Shown: in pieces, positions 1 through 18,039 of the stretch
Position numbering within the stretch: position 1 is the stretch's first letter
Layout of the letters: each line of letters opens with the position of its first letter
Source of the DNA: Elysia crispata
Taxonomy: Eukaryota; Mollusca; Gastropoda; Plakobranchidae
Assembly (NCBI GenBank): GCA_033675545.1
Contig: JAWDGP010002150.1
Location: 195,001 to 259,000, forward strand
Reading direction: 5' to 3'
Length of the DNA: 64,000 nt
Program-made: the position numbers and the translations under genes
Notes under the pieces: model-generated
The model's input: only the letters and a program-made list of their open reading frames with translations
What the model was told of the DNA's origin: nothing
The model's database searches: none

Positions 1-5
1 AAAAG

Positions 6-1813
<1,808 letters not shown>

Positions 1814-3110
1814 GGGGGGGAGAAAAAGAAGTGGTAGGATAAAGGATAAAGGCCAAATGCAGAGGAGGAAGAGAGCTAGAGAGCTAAAAAGAAAGAGGAA
1901 GAGACACAGAAATAGAGACATCGACATTCATACACATAGACAGGCATGTACAGATAGAAAGAAAATCGAAGTAATTTTCAGAGGAAAATTTTACGAAGAT
2001 TTTTTCTTTTAACATATACAAGCATTTTGCCGGACACCCTCCATGGTTAATTCACCCTCTCACTCTCTGACCCCTTACCTTTATCCTCCTTCCTGTCTCG
2101 TTAGGTTAAGAGGAGCCGCCAGAAAGTTTTGTTAGACTACAATAGGGGATGGTTACACTGGAAGGAAAAGCCCTCTCGGCGATGCTGGAAGATACTAATG
2201 ACTGATATCAGAAAGCAAACAAGTGCATGAATATCGAGTTTCAAAGTCCCAGAAAGCAGTATTTGGCTTGCAGAGCGATAGGACATGGTTTCTGAAGGAA
2301 CAGTTGAGTCCTTTTATACTGTCTGTTCCCTTTTTTTATATTCTGTGGTCGATCGAGCGTTTTTTTTTTTTTATTTCTCAACAGCAGCTGCTGGCAACTA
2401 TAAGATGATAAAATAATTAAAAAGCTACAGATTATTAAAATCGTTGTAATCGTTATACCAGATGCTTCTCACGTTCTAACGTGGTGATATAAAGACATCA
2501 TTGATGTAAAGCAATGTTGGAAACCCAAGCAACTCAGAACTGAGATAAATTAAAAAAATTTTTTTGAAATAGTAAAATTAAGATATAAATTCATGGGCGA
2601 ATCGTGATTAGAGCTCCCATAAAAAATAAGATGTCGGTGTATAAATGGAACATATTATTATGCGATTTTTGGAGTGCCTTTCCTATAGTCAGATCTAGAT
2701 TAGTCTCCACACTACCGAAGGCCGACAATAACGATCCTAAAATGACTATTTATATTTATAACATTTGCAAATAATCCTCTTCGTTATTCACGTGCGCACC
2801 TAGGCTGGCTGATAATTTTAACTAGTTTTAAAGTAAACGGTGTGAGCGACTACTTGTTTGTAACCGACGACTTAGAGAAAATAGGTACACGCAAAAGAGA
2901 AGGCTTGCTTATAGTTAACTATAAGAAGATCATTGGAATTAGAGAGAAATAGAGAAGACAAAAGAGAGAAGTCAGAGTGAAATAAAAAAGCATTAAGAGA
3001 GAAGGATAGAGAGATACAGAAAAAGAGACACAGAAAGAGATAAAAAGAATGAGAGATAGGTAGACAGATGAAGAGATAGAAACATAAAACAACTTTTAGC
3101 ATCAGGGCTA
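1814..3110. other. non-coding, partly purine-rich
   Basis: There is degenerate GA/AGAGAC sequence around 1860-1930 and 2940-3080. The remainder is AT-rich without recognisable coding or element ends. Confidence 0.6.
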
Positions 3111-3111
3111 A

Positions 3112-3126
3112 CTCACACACACACAC

Positions 3127-3170
<44 letters not shown>
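3112..3170. repeat. compound (CA)n(TA)n microsatellite
   Basis: A short CA run passes directly into about 40 bp of alternating TA. The same CA-to-TA order recurs near 5.68 kb and 10.48 kb. Confidence 0.97.
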
Positions 3171-3172
<2 letters not shown>

Positions 3173-5670
3173 CTAATTTGTCTCCCATGCTACCACAATG
3201 CTGGTTTGTTATTAAGCTTTATAGGTCGCTGTGACCACAAAAGACCAACCAACTCTTGTCAGATCTGGGGGAGTGGAGGGCAGTACACGGGGCTCACTTG
3301 ATTGATAGACGGACTCGAGTGACCTGTCTGCGAAACCGTGCATGAACACCAGGACATACTGTCTTACTGTTGACCAGTCGCATAGCCTGAGATGATACCG
3401 CTATCCAGAAGTGCAGGCAATTATGTCTCCTTGCAATGGCCTAGACATTATTGTACTTAAGTATCTTTTAAGCCCTTCAGTTAAAAAAAAATACATAGTC
3501 TAAATAGCCAATATGAGAACGAAATTCTAGAAAAATCTTTCAAAAATTCTAAAAGTAGAAGTCAAAGATTATAATCGTGGTACGAACTAATGTGTAACAG
3601 TAAGTGGAAAAAATGGATTAGGAAAAAATATAAAATCTCTAACTATGGTTATAATTTACCACAAAATTATAATGCCTATAATGGTGCAGGAATAAAAATA
3701 TACTCCACTTAATTTCTTTCACTAAAACTAATTAATATAGGATATTTGTCGCTTTCTTGATCACTCTCTGAAATCATTTAATTGTCTCAGGTATGTGTAT
3801 CATCCAATCGGTTCTGCTTCAAAACATCTTCTCGATAGGATTTTTGGTTTTAGATTTTTATTCTTCTTTTTTTTTTTTTGCTTTTTGTCGTTAATGTTGA
3901 TTTACCTTACCTTAGCTTTTTAAATCTCTGCGCCATAACAAAAGACCTAGTGTCGTTAACCACAGCACAATGGCCGACTCATTATGGGCCCTTTATGATT
4001 CAAGAAAGGATGGTCGCTGTGTGAGCAAACTGTCATGGCTTGTGGTAATTTTACGCAATTTACCTTCAACGCTCTGAATTTTGTAAAGATATATGAAACC
4101 TGACTGTCAGCTTGAACCGCTTCCACGATCTCGAATGACAGACTGAACAAAGGGAAGCCATTTTTATTTCCCCATGTAGACTGAGAGGTATGAGAGAGAC
4201 AGATAAACTGTAGTAGGAGAAAGTGAAAAACAACTTTAAACACAGAACGGCTTTTAACAAGGAAATTATTTAGACAAAGCTGAAAAAGAGAAAGTCACTA
4301 GATAAAGCGACTTCATTCCCCTGCGAGTAAAATAACATAACGCGTGTACGGAATGTTTTACATGAGGCTCTACTTGTCACCAAGAGTGGCCGTTGTTTTC
4401 TTTAGCCTGCTCGATCATTCTATGTTGCTCTGCATCATATAGTATGAAATCCTAAATCTCCTTTACACGGTGATTCTCCCCGCCCCCCTCCCCCAAATCC
4501 TCACCTTTCCCCCTTTTTTCCCCAGGTCACGTACTATTCACAATAACACAAGATAACGAAGAGTTTATTTTAATTTGGTTTGGTTTACAGATGAAGCATA
4601 CACTTTAAGAAATTTCTTCCACGAGTTCTAGGCTCTCTAGTTCAAGTTCTGATTGCTGAGCAAGCAGGAGATCTGCTTAGCTGCATGTCTAAAGACAGAT
4701 GACAACGTCACAGCAACTAGGCGATCTCCTTTATCAAAACCACGTCTCAAGCTGCCACATAAGAGTTATGCCGATTACGGGCTTTCAGTATCATAAAAAG
4801 AGAGAAAAAGTTTGGCGACAAAAGTATTTAAAAGCCTAAAAAGACATCTAAAGGATGTGTTTATAATAAGTTAAACAGCACCAGTGTCAAAAGCAAGTCA
4901 AGAAAAAGAAAACTGCTTGACTAGCTACAAGACGATGAAAAATAAATCCTTTCTCATGTTCACTTTGAGCCAAAATATTTGATGCGTCAGCGTCTCGTGT
5001 CGGTCTTCAAAGGATTTAAATATAAAACAATATAAAGTCAGAACATAAAACACATTTATATTGCATTGAACCCATTATAAAATACACAAAGGGCGCTTTT
5101 CCACACGTGCTTCATATTATTAAGGTTCAGTGTTTATTGAATATGAAGATGAAGAGATGGACTGAGTGAAGTTACTGTTCACTAATTTGCTTTTGCTGTA
5201 AAGCATAGTAATAAAAAGGTTTTAAGCTGACAGTCTAAACTGAAATAAAATATTCAGTAAAATAATGAGTGGCAAAAAGCGACAGATAGAAATAAACTAC
5301 GCAGCATATGATCTGAATAGATCTTAATCTATCAAATTTTTCACATAAGTGTATCGCAACCATCACCATAATCTACCATAATCACATTCTTAAGGAGGTT
5401 TATCACACTGAAATTGTTCGTATCATTCCCAGAATTCGAAATGAAAGTGTTGGCTCCTATATTCAAACCGTTTCCTCATGCAAACATAACAGAAACATTC
5501 ACTAACATCTTTTAAAAACGTAAGTGATGAAATAGCGAGAGTTGGGAGTGCAAACTGAGAAAACTCATAGTGTTCCTCAAGAAGTTTAACAGCTGAGGAG
5601 AGCTGAATGGTAAACACAGAAATAAGCAAAGGATTCTGGTATAAATGCATGGATAAACAGATGGTAGAAA
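3171..5670. other. non-coding stretch with a GC-richer patch
   Basis: Positions about 3190-3470 are noticeably richer in G+C than the surroundings and end in a short A run. This could be a decayed short interspersed element, but I found no convincing internal promoter boxes. The rest is AT-rich and featureless. Confidence 0.4.
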
Positions 5671-5671
5671 G

Positions 5672-5712
5672 ACACACACAAAACACACACACACATATAT
5701 ATATATATATAT
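5672..5712. repeat. compound (CA)n(TA)n microsatellite
   Basis: A CA run changes into a short TA run. It is followed by about 190 bp of degenerate purine-rich GAAA/GAGA sequence to about 5905. Confidence 0.95.
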
Positions 5713-5912
5713 GGATATGTAAATAAGTGGAAAGATATAAAAACGGACAAAGAGAAAAGTCGAAGAGGATGAAAAGGAACACGAAGAAAAAAGAATGAAG
5801 GAAAGAGCGATTAGGAGAGAGATAGACAAATAGAGAGAGATGGAGATAGAGAGAAAGAAACACACAGACATAGAGACCAACAGAGAGGTAGAGAGAGAAA
5901 GGTGGCGAAGAG

Positions 5913-8632
5913 ATGGGGAGGGGGTAAGAAGGATGTTCAAATGTATAGGTTTGTGACAACATTACTCTATTTTGTCTGAATGCGATCGTTTAATGGAGGG
6001 CCTTCTTAATGACGGCTCGGTCCTTTTTCCCCAGGAATCGTGAATAGATCTAGTTTTATCAGAAAAATTCCTCAGCCGGGTCAAGAAGAACGTCCTATTG
6101 AACTCAATGATTTCTAACAGCCACGGCTAGAAATACAAACATTGCTTCTTGAAGAAAAAAGAATTGATAAAAAAGATAGCTATGGAAATCTTTAAAATTA
6201 TACGTTTGTTCTCTCTCTCTCTCTCTTTTTTTAAAACGAACAACGTAGTTAATGTAAAAAGGACTTTAAATAAGATCAGGATAAATGGATCTATAACATG
6301 ATTTATAGGGTGTAAAAGATAATAAAAAAGATGAAATTTTTACAAGCAATGCGTGCAAGAAAATAAGTAGAAAAAGTAGATAAAAAGGAAAGAATACAGA
6401 GGTGGTGAGGATAAATTCCACAAATGATCACAAGTCTTGAGGACGGCCATTAGATACTTATTTTAATAGAGGACCAAAAAAAAAAAAAAAGTAAATACAC
6501 GTAAGACACAGACTAAAAGAAGTTATAAAAAAGAGAGAAGAATAAGTAAGAATGAGACTAAAGAAAGCCAGAAAAAGAGAATACTAACATAGCAGGACAT
6601 GAGAAAGAGGAAGAAAATGGAGATGTTGAAAAGGCAAAAGACAGAGACACCCAGCGATAGAAAGAAAAAGCCCCAGTGAAGTCAACTGACCTTGTTTGAT
6701 ATGTATACTTCGACAGAGAGAGAAAGAGAAGGAGGGGGAAAGTGAGCTCGATAAGAAACAAATTGAGAGCATGAGAGCATACCCAGATAACAATGATACT
6801 CCAGCTTTCAGAAATTGATTCTTAGTTTGAAAAATTAACTCCAGTCAAAAACTTCGTTCGAAAACGATACATGTCTATACGTGAGAGAAACAAAGAAATT
6901 GAGCTCGGAAGCTTGAGACAAAGGCATGTGCATACAACACTAGCAACTGGAGGTAACCCACTTTAATTATCTTGAGAAAAAAAAATTCAAACAATTGCAC
7001 TATTAGTTTTACTGTAATCGCATCGCAATCATCATCAAGAATCTCGCAACGATTCAATCCTGTGCAGAGCCTCTTATCTCCACGCACACAGAACCTTTCG
7101 GAAAGAAATCTAGATTCATTGTTTGAATTGAGCGTTTCCGGGTAGAGCTCTCAAAACTAAAAACAGTGGACATCGATTTGAGATCCACATTGTTCGCCAT
7201 GGAGTTAATGAAAATTTAATCAATGCAACTTAATATTTTCAGAAAAACCAAGGAATTAGGTTTTTGTTTTTGTTTTTGTTTTTTTTTTTTTCTAGAAATT
7301 GAAGCAAGAACATAAAAATATTCAGAGGTATGCAAATTCAAGTTAATAAAAAAAAGCCTTCGTATTGCTCGATAACATTGAAAAAAAGTATTCTGCAGCA
7401 AACTTGGACTACGGAAGTCTTTCAAATGTTTCTAATCGTTGTCATCGGTGCAGGATTCTGTAAGGCTTATATAGAATTAACAATGGGATTATGGGCCTTC
7501 CATTGGCGAAAAACACAAAGAAATCTAAGACTAGTTCATAAGTGGAAAATAAATAAAAAAAAAGGTTTGGAGAACGTCTTGAAAAAAATTGGTGCTAGAT
7601 CCGGATGGAAAAAATCCCACCAAACTCTCAGACGCGTGAATTTGTAAATGTCTATGAGTTGTGCACGCCACATTTCAGTAATGGATTCTTTTCTGATCTA
7701 CTCAGTTCACAGCATTCGGGAAAAAACATAACGCAAGTTTTGGGAGCGGGTACGCATTGAACCTGCCTCTACATTTGAATCCAGCAACACTGGGGTGTGA
7801 ATCTCAAAGATCGTGACTTTGCGTGATTTTTGACACAAGCCAAGACTGCTGCTCGTGATTATTTTGCCAGGAACTTTTTTTTTTTTTTTATAAAAAGATA
7901 AGTTGTATACTACTGCATCTCTTACAGCAAGAAATTTATTATCCGCTAGAAATCTTTAATACAGACCAGACTTTAGATACTCCGAGAAAATGACATAAAA
8001 ATATTATAAAACAGACCCAACACGCATAAGGGAATTTTGCTCAAGAACTAAAAATATAAATCGCTTACCTTCAGTGTTGATTAGTCAATTTGAATGCAGT
8101 ATTTAAAAGTGAACCGAGGTTATTATAGTATTAGAGTGAAAACTAACATTTTTAGTCATAACAACGGTTATTCATTTATATAGCTGTCTGAGCCCTGAAA
8201 TTCCAGACTGAATATTAAACGCGTGAGCCATTCAAAACAAAACAAAAAAAAAAACAAGATGATGAATTGAATAATTCATTCTCTCCAATTTAATATGAAT
8301 ATTTATTTTTTCAAATCTTTATTATCATAGATTTAAAAAAAATAATCATTTGAAAAACAGAATACTTAAATAAATACCTATATTTTCCCAAACAAATTTG
8401 ATTTCAACCTGATGTACCTTTATTGCAGCGAGTTAAATCTTACGGTTGGCACAAAAGTATTTTTTTATTATTCATAAGTCCAAACTCAGTTCTACAGACA
8501 TTGGCTAACACATCAAAAACTCCTTCCCGACTCCTATTAAACAGAATTTATTTATTCATGTCTAAGAAAACATCAGGAGTTGGGAAACTAGACTTCAAAG
8601 CCCATGTCTTAACTCAGAATGGAGTGGCCACT
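5913..8632. other. AT-rich non-coding stretch
   Basis: A 105-codon open frame at 7330-7647 (plus) is the longest one free of repeats. It starts at a near-cognate or internal codon, matches nothing I recognise, and is within what chance gives. No element ends were seen. Confidence 0.5.
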
Positions 8633-9200
8633 GGTCTGATTGTATCGGTACCCACAACAACAGCCTGTCCACTACTGGTCTGATTGTATCGGTACCCACA
8701 ACAACAGCCTGTCCACTACTGGTCTGATTGTATCGGTAACCACAACAACAGCCTGTCCACCACTGGTCTGATTGTATCGGTACCCACAACAACAGCCTGT
8801 CCACTACTGGTCTGATTGTATCGGTACCCACAACAACAGCCTGTCCACTACTGGTCTGATTGTATCGGTACCCACAACAACAGCCTGTCCACTACTGGTC
8901 TGATTGTATCGGTACCCACAACAACAGCCTGTCCACTACTGGTCTGATTGTATCGGTACCCACAACAACAGCCTGTCCACTACTGGTCTGATTGTATCGG
9001 TACCCACAACAACAGCCTGTCCACTACTGGTCTGATTGTATCGGTACCCACAACAACAGCCTGTCCACTACTGGTCTGATTGTATCGGTACCCACAACAA
9101 CAGCCTGTCCACTACTGGTCTGATTGTATCGGTACCCACAACAACAGCCTGTCCACTACTGGTCTGATTGTATCGGTACCCACAACAACAGCCTGTCCAC
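8633..9200. repeat. 44-bp minisatellite, about 13 copies
   Basis: The unit runs GGTCTGATTGTATCGGTACC, then CACAACAACAGCCTGTCCAC, then TACT. It repeats head to tail 12.9 times. Copies are almost identical; the clearest variants are one GGTAACC in place of GGTACCC and one CCACCACTGG junction. Low divergence points to recent expansion or homogenisation. Because 44 is not a multiple of 3 and the unit lacks stops in the relevant frames, long open frames run through the array on the minus strand. They cycle frame with each unit and are not evidence of a gene. Confidence 0.97.
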
Positions 9201-10149
9201 CACACTGAGTGGTCCCGGATGAGAACATAATTGCAGTTTGTCGAGGTCCACTCTTTATGACTGCTTGACAACAAAGGGACAAGTAGGTAGATGGACGTAC
9301 GCGGTCACTCCCTGACAGTCAGTGAGAGGCCAGCCCTATGATATATATACGAGCAGACTTGCCTGTCTTAGACCAGGTAATATTTTTAGAGAGAGTACAG
9401 CACTAGTTTAATAGCTCTACTGCGTCTATAAAAGAGCTATAGATTTTAATATACTTTGTACAATTTTGTGCGGCCATTAGATACATTCCTTGTGCCATTG
9501 CTTCTAACGAAATGAAAAAAATAACAATATCTTGATGACAGAAATCAATAACATGTGTGAGACTTATCCTCTTAGTTTTAATTATTTCTATATGTCATCA
9601 TCACTTTATCACTTACATTATTATCATCATCCTCAACACCAACATCATAAGAACCCATATATCCTGATCATTATTATTCTCGGCTCATCCATAATCATAA
9701 TTTACACATCATGATCATTATCGCCCTTAGTTCTCTTTGTTTTGTTCAGTGGGAGAGAGATGCTGCAAGCAATTAGGAACTTAGCGGAGATACCAAAATG
9801 TCATAGGATTACTGTGTTGGCAAACACCAGAGCCTGAAGCCACGGGTAACTTTTATGATGACTGTAAAAACCACGGACACCACATCGTTAAAATTTTGTA
9901 GTAGGTAATAATCACTGTTACTTTCTACTGTTTTAGCTTGAAAAACGATACACAGAAAGAAAAAGGTTGGAAAAAAAGTAAGTGGAAATGAATGATTTTT
10001 AAGCAAAGCTATTCCTCTATAATTCATAGGTTTACTACATAAAAGTGCTGTTCTCTTCGAAAAATCGAGTCTAACGATTTTATTAACACCATGCATAAAG
10101 TCAAAATAATACAAGATAAAGACGAAAGATTTAATTTCTTCAATATGAT
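9201..10149. other. non-coding, with degenerate ATC-rich sequence
   Basis: Positions about 9590-9720 contain a decayed ATC/ATT trinucleotide-like tract. I see nothing else. Confidence 0.5.
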
Positions 10150-10310
10150 GTACAACCCCCCCCCTCCCCAAAAAAAAAAAGAAAAGAAAAGAAAAAAAAA
10201 AGAAAAAGAAAAAGAAAAAAGAAAAAAGAAAGAAAGAAAGAAAGATTGAGGGGAAACAAAAAAAAAAAAGAAAGATTGAAGGGAAAAAGAAAAATTCTTT
10301 TTTTTTTTTT
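10150..10310. repeat. purine-only A/G tract
   Basis: After a short C run the plus strand is almost entirely A and G for about 150 bp (AAAAG, AAAAAGAAA and AAAG-type steps), ending at a T run. It is low-complexity sequence. Confidence 0.9.
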
Positions 10311-10466
10311 ATCAACAATTTCACTGCTAAAAACATACAAGACTAGTGAAGCATCTCCAAATTAAAAAAAACAAAAACAAAAGCTAGTAAGAAAGACAAG
10401 ATGAAAAAAAAATATTTCATGAGAGAAAGGAGAGAATCAGAGAGTGAAGCAAAGAGTGATACAAAG

Positions 10467-10480
10467 ACAAACACACACAA

Positions 10481-10563
<83 letters not shown>

Positions 10564-10600
10564 GACAGAGAGACAGACATAGAGAGAGAGAGAGAGCGTA
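10467..10600. repeat. compound (CA)n(TA)n(GA)n microsatellite
   Basis: CA (about 10481-10499) passes to TA (about 10500-10530) and then GA (about 10531-10554), followed by GACA-like variants. It is a three-step compound repeat. Confidence 0.97.
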
Positions 10601-10784
10601 GCGACCGAGACAGATACAGGAACAGACAGGCAGACAGACAAACTAACAGATATAGATAAAGTTGGATAGATCATAATCAAACAGGATTAAAGGACAAAAT
10701 AGATAGAAGGAAAGGATTTTAAAAAATTAAATACGAGAAATTAAGGACTGAGAGGAGGGATAAACATAATTATATATATAAAGA

Positions 10785-10786
<2 letters not shown>

Positions 10787-10830
<44 letters not shown>
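10787..10830. repeat. (GA)n microsatellite
   Basis: A GA run of about 44 bp. Confidence 0.97.
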
Positions 10831-10833
<3 letters not shown>

Positions 10834-10990
10834 TAGAGAGACCCAGAGGTGGGAAAGGAGCTGATGTGTTCTAACTATGTATAGAGTAGCTTGACGATCC
10901 AGAATTATTATTCAGTGTCGCCCACACTGAGAGGATCATGCACATAACCAGATTCTGAACATAACATAAATTGTAGTGCAAACCTCTCCT

Positions 10991-10994
<4 letters not shown>

Positions 10995-11054
<60 letters not shown>
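10995..11054. repeat. (GA)n microsatellite
   Basis: A GA run of about 60 bp. Confidence 0.97.
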
Positions 11055-14295
<3,241 letters not shown>

Positions 14296-14296
14296 C

Positions 14297-14377
<81 letters not shown>

Positions 14378-14525
14378 TTATCTATAGATCTATCTATCTT
14401 TATTCTATCTATATCTATCCATCTATCTATATTCTATCTATCTATCTATTTATCTATATTACATCTATCTATCTATCACTCTATCCATTTATCTGTCTGT
14501 CTGTCTATCTATCTATGTATCTATC
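14296..14525. repeat. (CTAT)n microsatellite with degenerate tail
   Basis: It is pure CTAT from about 14296 to 14385, then interrupted CTAT/CTGT variants to about 14525. Confidence 0.97.
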
Positions 14526-17500
14526 TGTATGCAACCAGTCTATTTGTTTCTTCACTTTCCAACTTATCTTCTTCAAAACAAGACATCATTACGCGAGGTT
14601 CGATTTTCACCTCACACATTAACGTCGTCTCCACCATAATTACACCGCTTCCCCCCTTGAGATCTTTTCCCCTCTTCACGTCCTGCCAATTAGTTTCTCC
14701 GAGCTTCAAGTTTCCATACTTGAGCAAGGAAAGTTACTATTGCAGTGTGGCTTCTTATGAGGTCGATGAAGAGAGAAGCACTGAAACGCCTTGCAGCGGC
14801 ATTCTCCATAAGTAAATAGGAAATAAAAGTTAAAAAACATAACGAAAAAAATCCTAGCACCTGATGTAGATTATAAAAATCATCATTGAAAAAGATGGAA
14901 TACAGACAATGACCCTGAGCGAAAAATGTCATATAAGACGTGTGACAGACAAATTACTCATGAACAGACGAGTCGATCGACGGGCAAAACCACAGAAATG
15001 TTATTACGACAGGAGGATGAAACTCCTTGTGATTACGATACGGATTTATTCTAGATTGGTTGGGCGTCTTTCACCTCTCCTCTTTACCAAATCGAATCAT
15101 TGTGCAAGAAACTCTGACTCATCAAACCTGCGTTACAAAATCGTGCAAACTGAAAGCTAAACACTGCTTTCATTCGGGTGAAAGAACTTTTCAAATCTCA
15201 AACTACCAGAAGCCATCCTTTTCTTTCTACATTCAAAAGATCATGTTGAATTACATCTGAAATTTTCTTCATTCAACATTCTCGAGCAAAAGAAGCCCCA
15301 GGACTTTGCGTATCTAGTTTTCGAAATTCGTGATAGTTTTTAAAAAAACGGAACAATTTTTGCTCATGCTTCTAGCTTGAGATTTCGCAGATTGCATAAG
15401 ATTTCCACGCATCTTGGAATTAAATCGTGGCAATGTAAAATAATATCAATAAGCAGCGGGTTTCGGGGCTTCCTCTGTCCTTGATATTAATATGTTATAA
15501 AATCGAGAGAAATATTCGCAAAGGAAACTGCATTTCCAATTCGTCTCTCTTAAAAAACTAAGATTAAACTTGTCAGCATTGCAGTGGCAAACACATGCCG
15601 AAAAAACATTTCTGAAGTTTTGGATGGCGGCTACTTGAATGCATTGGATGAATTATCTTTTTTTCGCTCTAATCTTTCCCCTAGTGATCGTCAGAAGCAC
15701 GATAGTCCGGCATGTTAAACAAATAAAGATTTCAAATAGGAGTACTTCAAGATGCTGTATGAAAGTTCACATCATAGATTGTATAGATCTCTCAGTTGAG
15801 CACAACCAAGAATATTAATATTGCCGTATTTCAATAATCTTCAGACACAAAAACACATTTGTAATATGATATTTTCTTGCGCTAGCGCCTCAAAGGGGTC
15901 TGATTGAAGAGATGTTTTGCAAGTCTAAAGAAGCAAATAAAATTTCGATCTCGAACCTTCTTTTCAGTGAGCCAGACCGTCTGTGAAAAATCCGACTTAA
16001 TAGTGTAATGTGATTATTGACTGATAAAAACAGCCTTAGATCAACAACATTCCACTTACTTCCAAGTTTCGGTGATACCATAAAATATGTTGGGTATAAT
16101 CCTGTCCAGGGAGATACGCCACGGCTCGGCTTTGGTATGGAGGGTCAAAGTTAATAAAGTGGAAACAAAATGAGAGTCGAGACAGTGATCGAATCAACTT
16201 CACAACAAAAACCCGGAGAGCACCTCGTCACCTCAACAGGTCTTACGGTGAACATTTTATAATGCAGAACCGAATGCGATGCAAAGATCTAATAATAACT
16301 GCAGGGAGGTAACAAAGTTCTTATCGAATAGGAGATCTTCTGCTATCGAGATTATTTATAATAGTGAGAAGTACCAAACTGAATTTCTTTTATCTTTAGG
16401 TTCTAATCACTAGTTTCAACCATACTGCGCACAGTAAGACTGTGAGAAAAAATTAATTATTTATCAAAACTATTTTGTGATAATCTTTTACATGACACGA
16501 ATTAAAAAAAAAACATAGTCACTCACGAAAAAAAAATTCAAATACATGATTGCTGTAATAATTATTACTTTTGAAATAAAAAATATTTGTTCACAAAGAA
16601 ATTTTTAGAGCCGATATTCTATTTCTTTTTATAAATGATCAATTGTGCAGTTAAGTGCTAAATGTGGATGGTTATTGGTGATTAAAAAATCATGTCATCA
16701 ACATACTCTATATATAATCTAGTTTAGTAAGAAAAAAGGTAAAATAACTATAATAATTTTGAGCTTTTCAAGATTTTTATGGCAGCCTAGAATCATAACT
16801 CAAGAAAAGAAAAAGAGCAAAATATATTTTTAGGAAAGAGGGAAAAAATCAAGGACGTTTATTGGTACAGTTAGGTCTCATTAAAGGAATACAGGATGGA
16901 GAGCAGAACGACAAAAACTTCGTGTTGATGTGTCTCAAGAGGAAACTTGAGGGTGGAGATTCAGATAAAATGAGATTCCCGAGGTGAGGACATTACAAGA
17001 AAAAAAAAAACATTTACGATGGGCCATTCACACAGCCATTATGATAAACGGTGAGTTGATTATTCCCCTGCTCGAGGGAGTGAGTCGAGCCTCGCCTTCC
17101 GTGAGAGAGGCACCACATGGAGATAAGGACAGCTGTTTGCTTTTTCCTTTCTTTCCGAAATGTAAGTTGTTTAAGTATACTATAGATGAACTTAAAATCC
17201 AAGTTCTGTAATAAACAAGTTTTGCCATGATTGAATGCTAAAAATATTCTCTCTCGTGGAAATGTTGAGCTTCACAAAGTTCTAAAAAGAGAGAGGAGGG
17301 AGTTAAAGACCAAACTCAAAAGATAAATGCATAAAATTTTTAAACTTCATTTTGATCAAGATATCATCACTACTCTATGGCGCTATATCCAAATGTAGGA
17401 GTTTTCAAAAAATTTCTGTCTTGCTACAGGACAATACTGTACAAAGGCAATACTGCAGTCTATTGGTATGGTCTGTTCTAAAAAAAAGAATAAAAAAAAA

Positions 17501-17791
17501 GATTTGGAGCTGAATACATCTACCTCTGTAAAAGTTAAATGTAATAATTCAAAATTTTTTTTAATTCAATGCAATAGCAGCAACTTATGCACAACAAGAA
17601 TTATGAGTCGATATAAAGCATGGTATAAACATGTTAGGAGGCGAATAATGGTTTTCCTATATTTTAAGAGCTGGACAACATGAAAATACCTCAAATGTTG
17701 CCACGGACCACAAGATGGATGTTTAAAGAAACGCATTAACCGATGATGTTTGTAAGATGGAAACGACTGCACAAAACACAAATGATAAAAA
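14526..17791. other. non-coding stretch
   Basis: A minus-strand open frame (14521-14727) has protein-like composition, with LGETNW followed by GGSGVIMV. That weakly recalls the endonuclease domain of LINEs but is too short to call. The remainder is featureless. Confidence 0.45.

Positions 17792-18039
<248 letters not shown>

Noticed and set aside
7745-7800. Antisense B-box-like CATTGAACCTGC
   Set aside because: There is no A-box partner on the same strand and no stem pairing.
8595-9274. Minus-strand repeat protein (VVVGTDTIRP, then LLLWVPIQSDQ units)
   Set aside because: The 44-bp unit is not a multiple of three, so the frames simply rotate through the array. There is no start signal or non-repeat domain.
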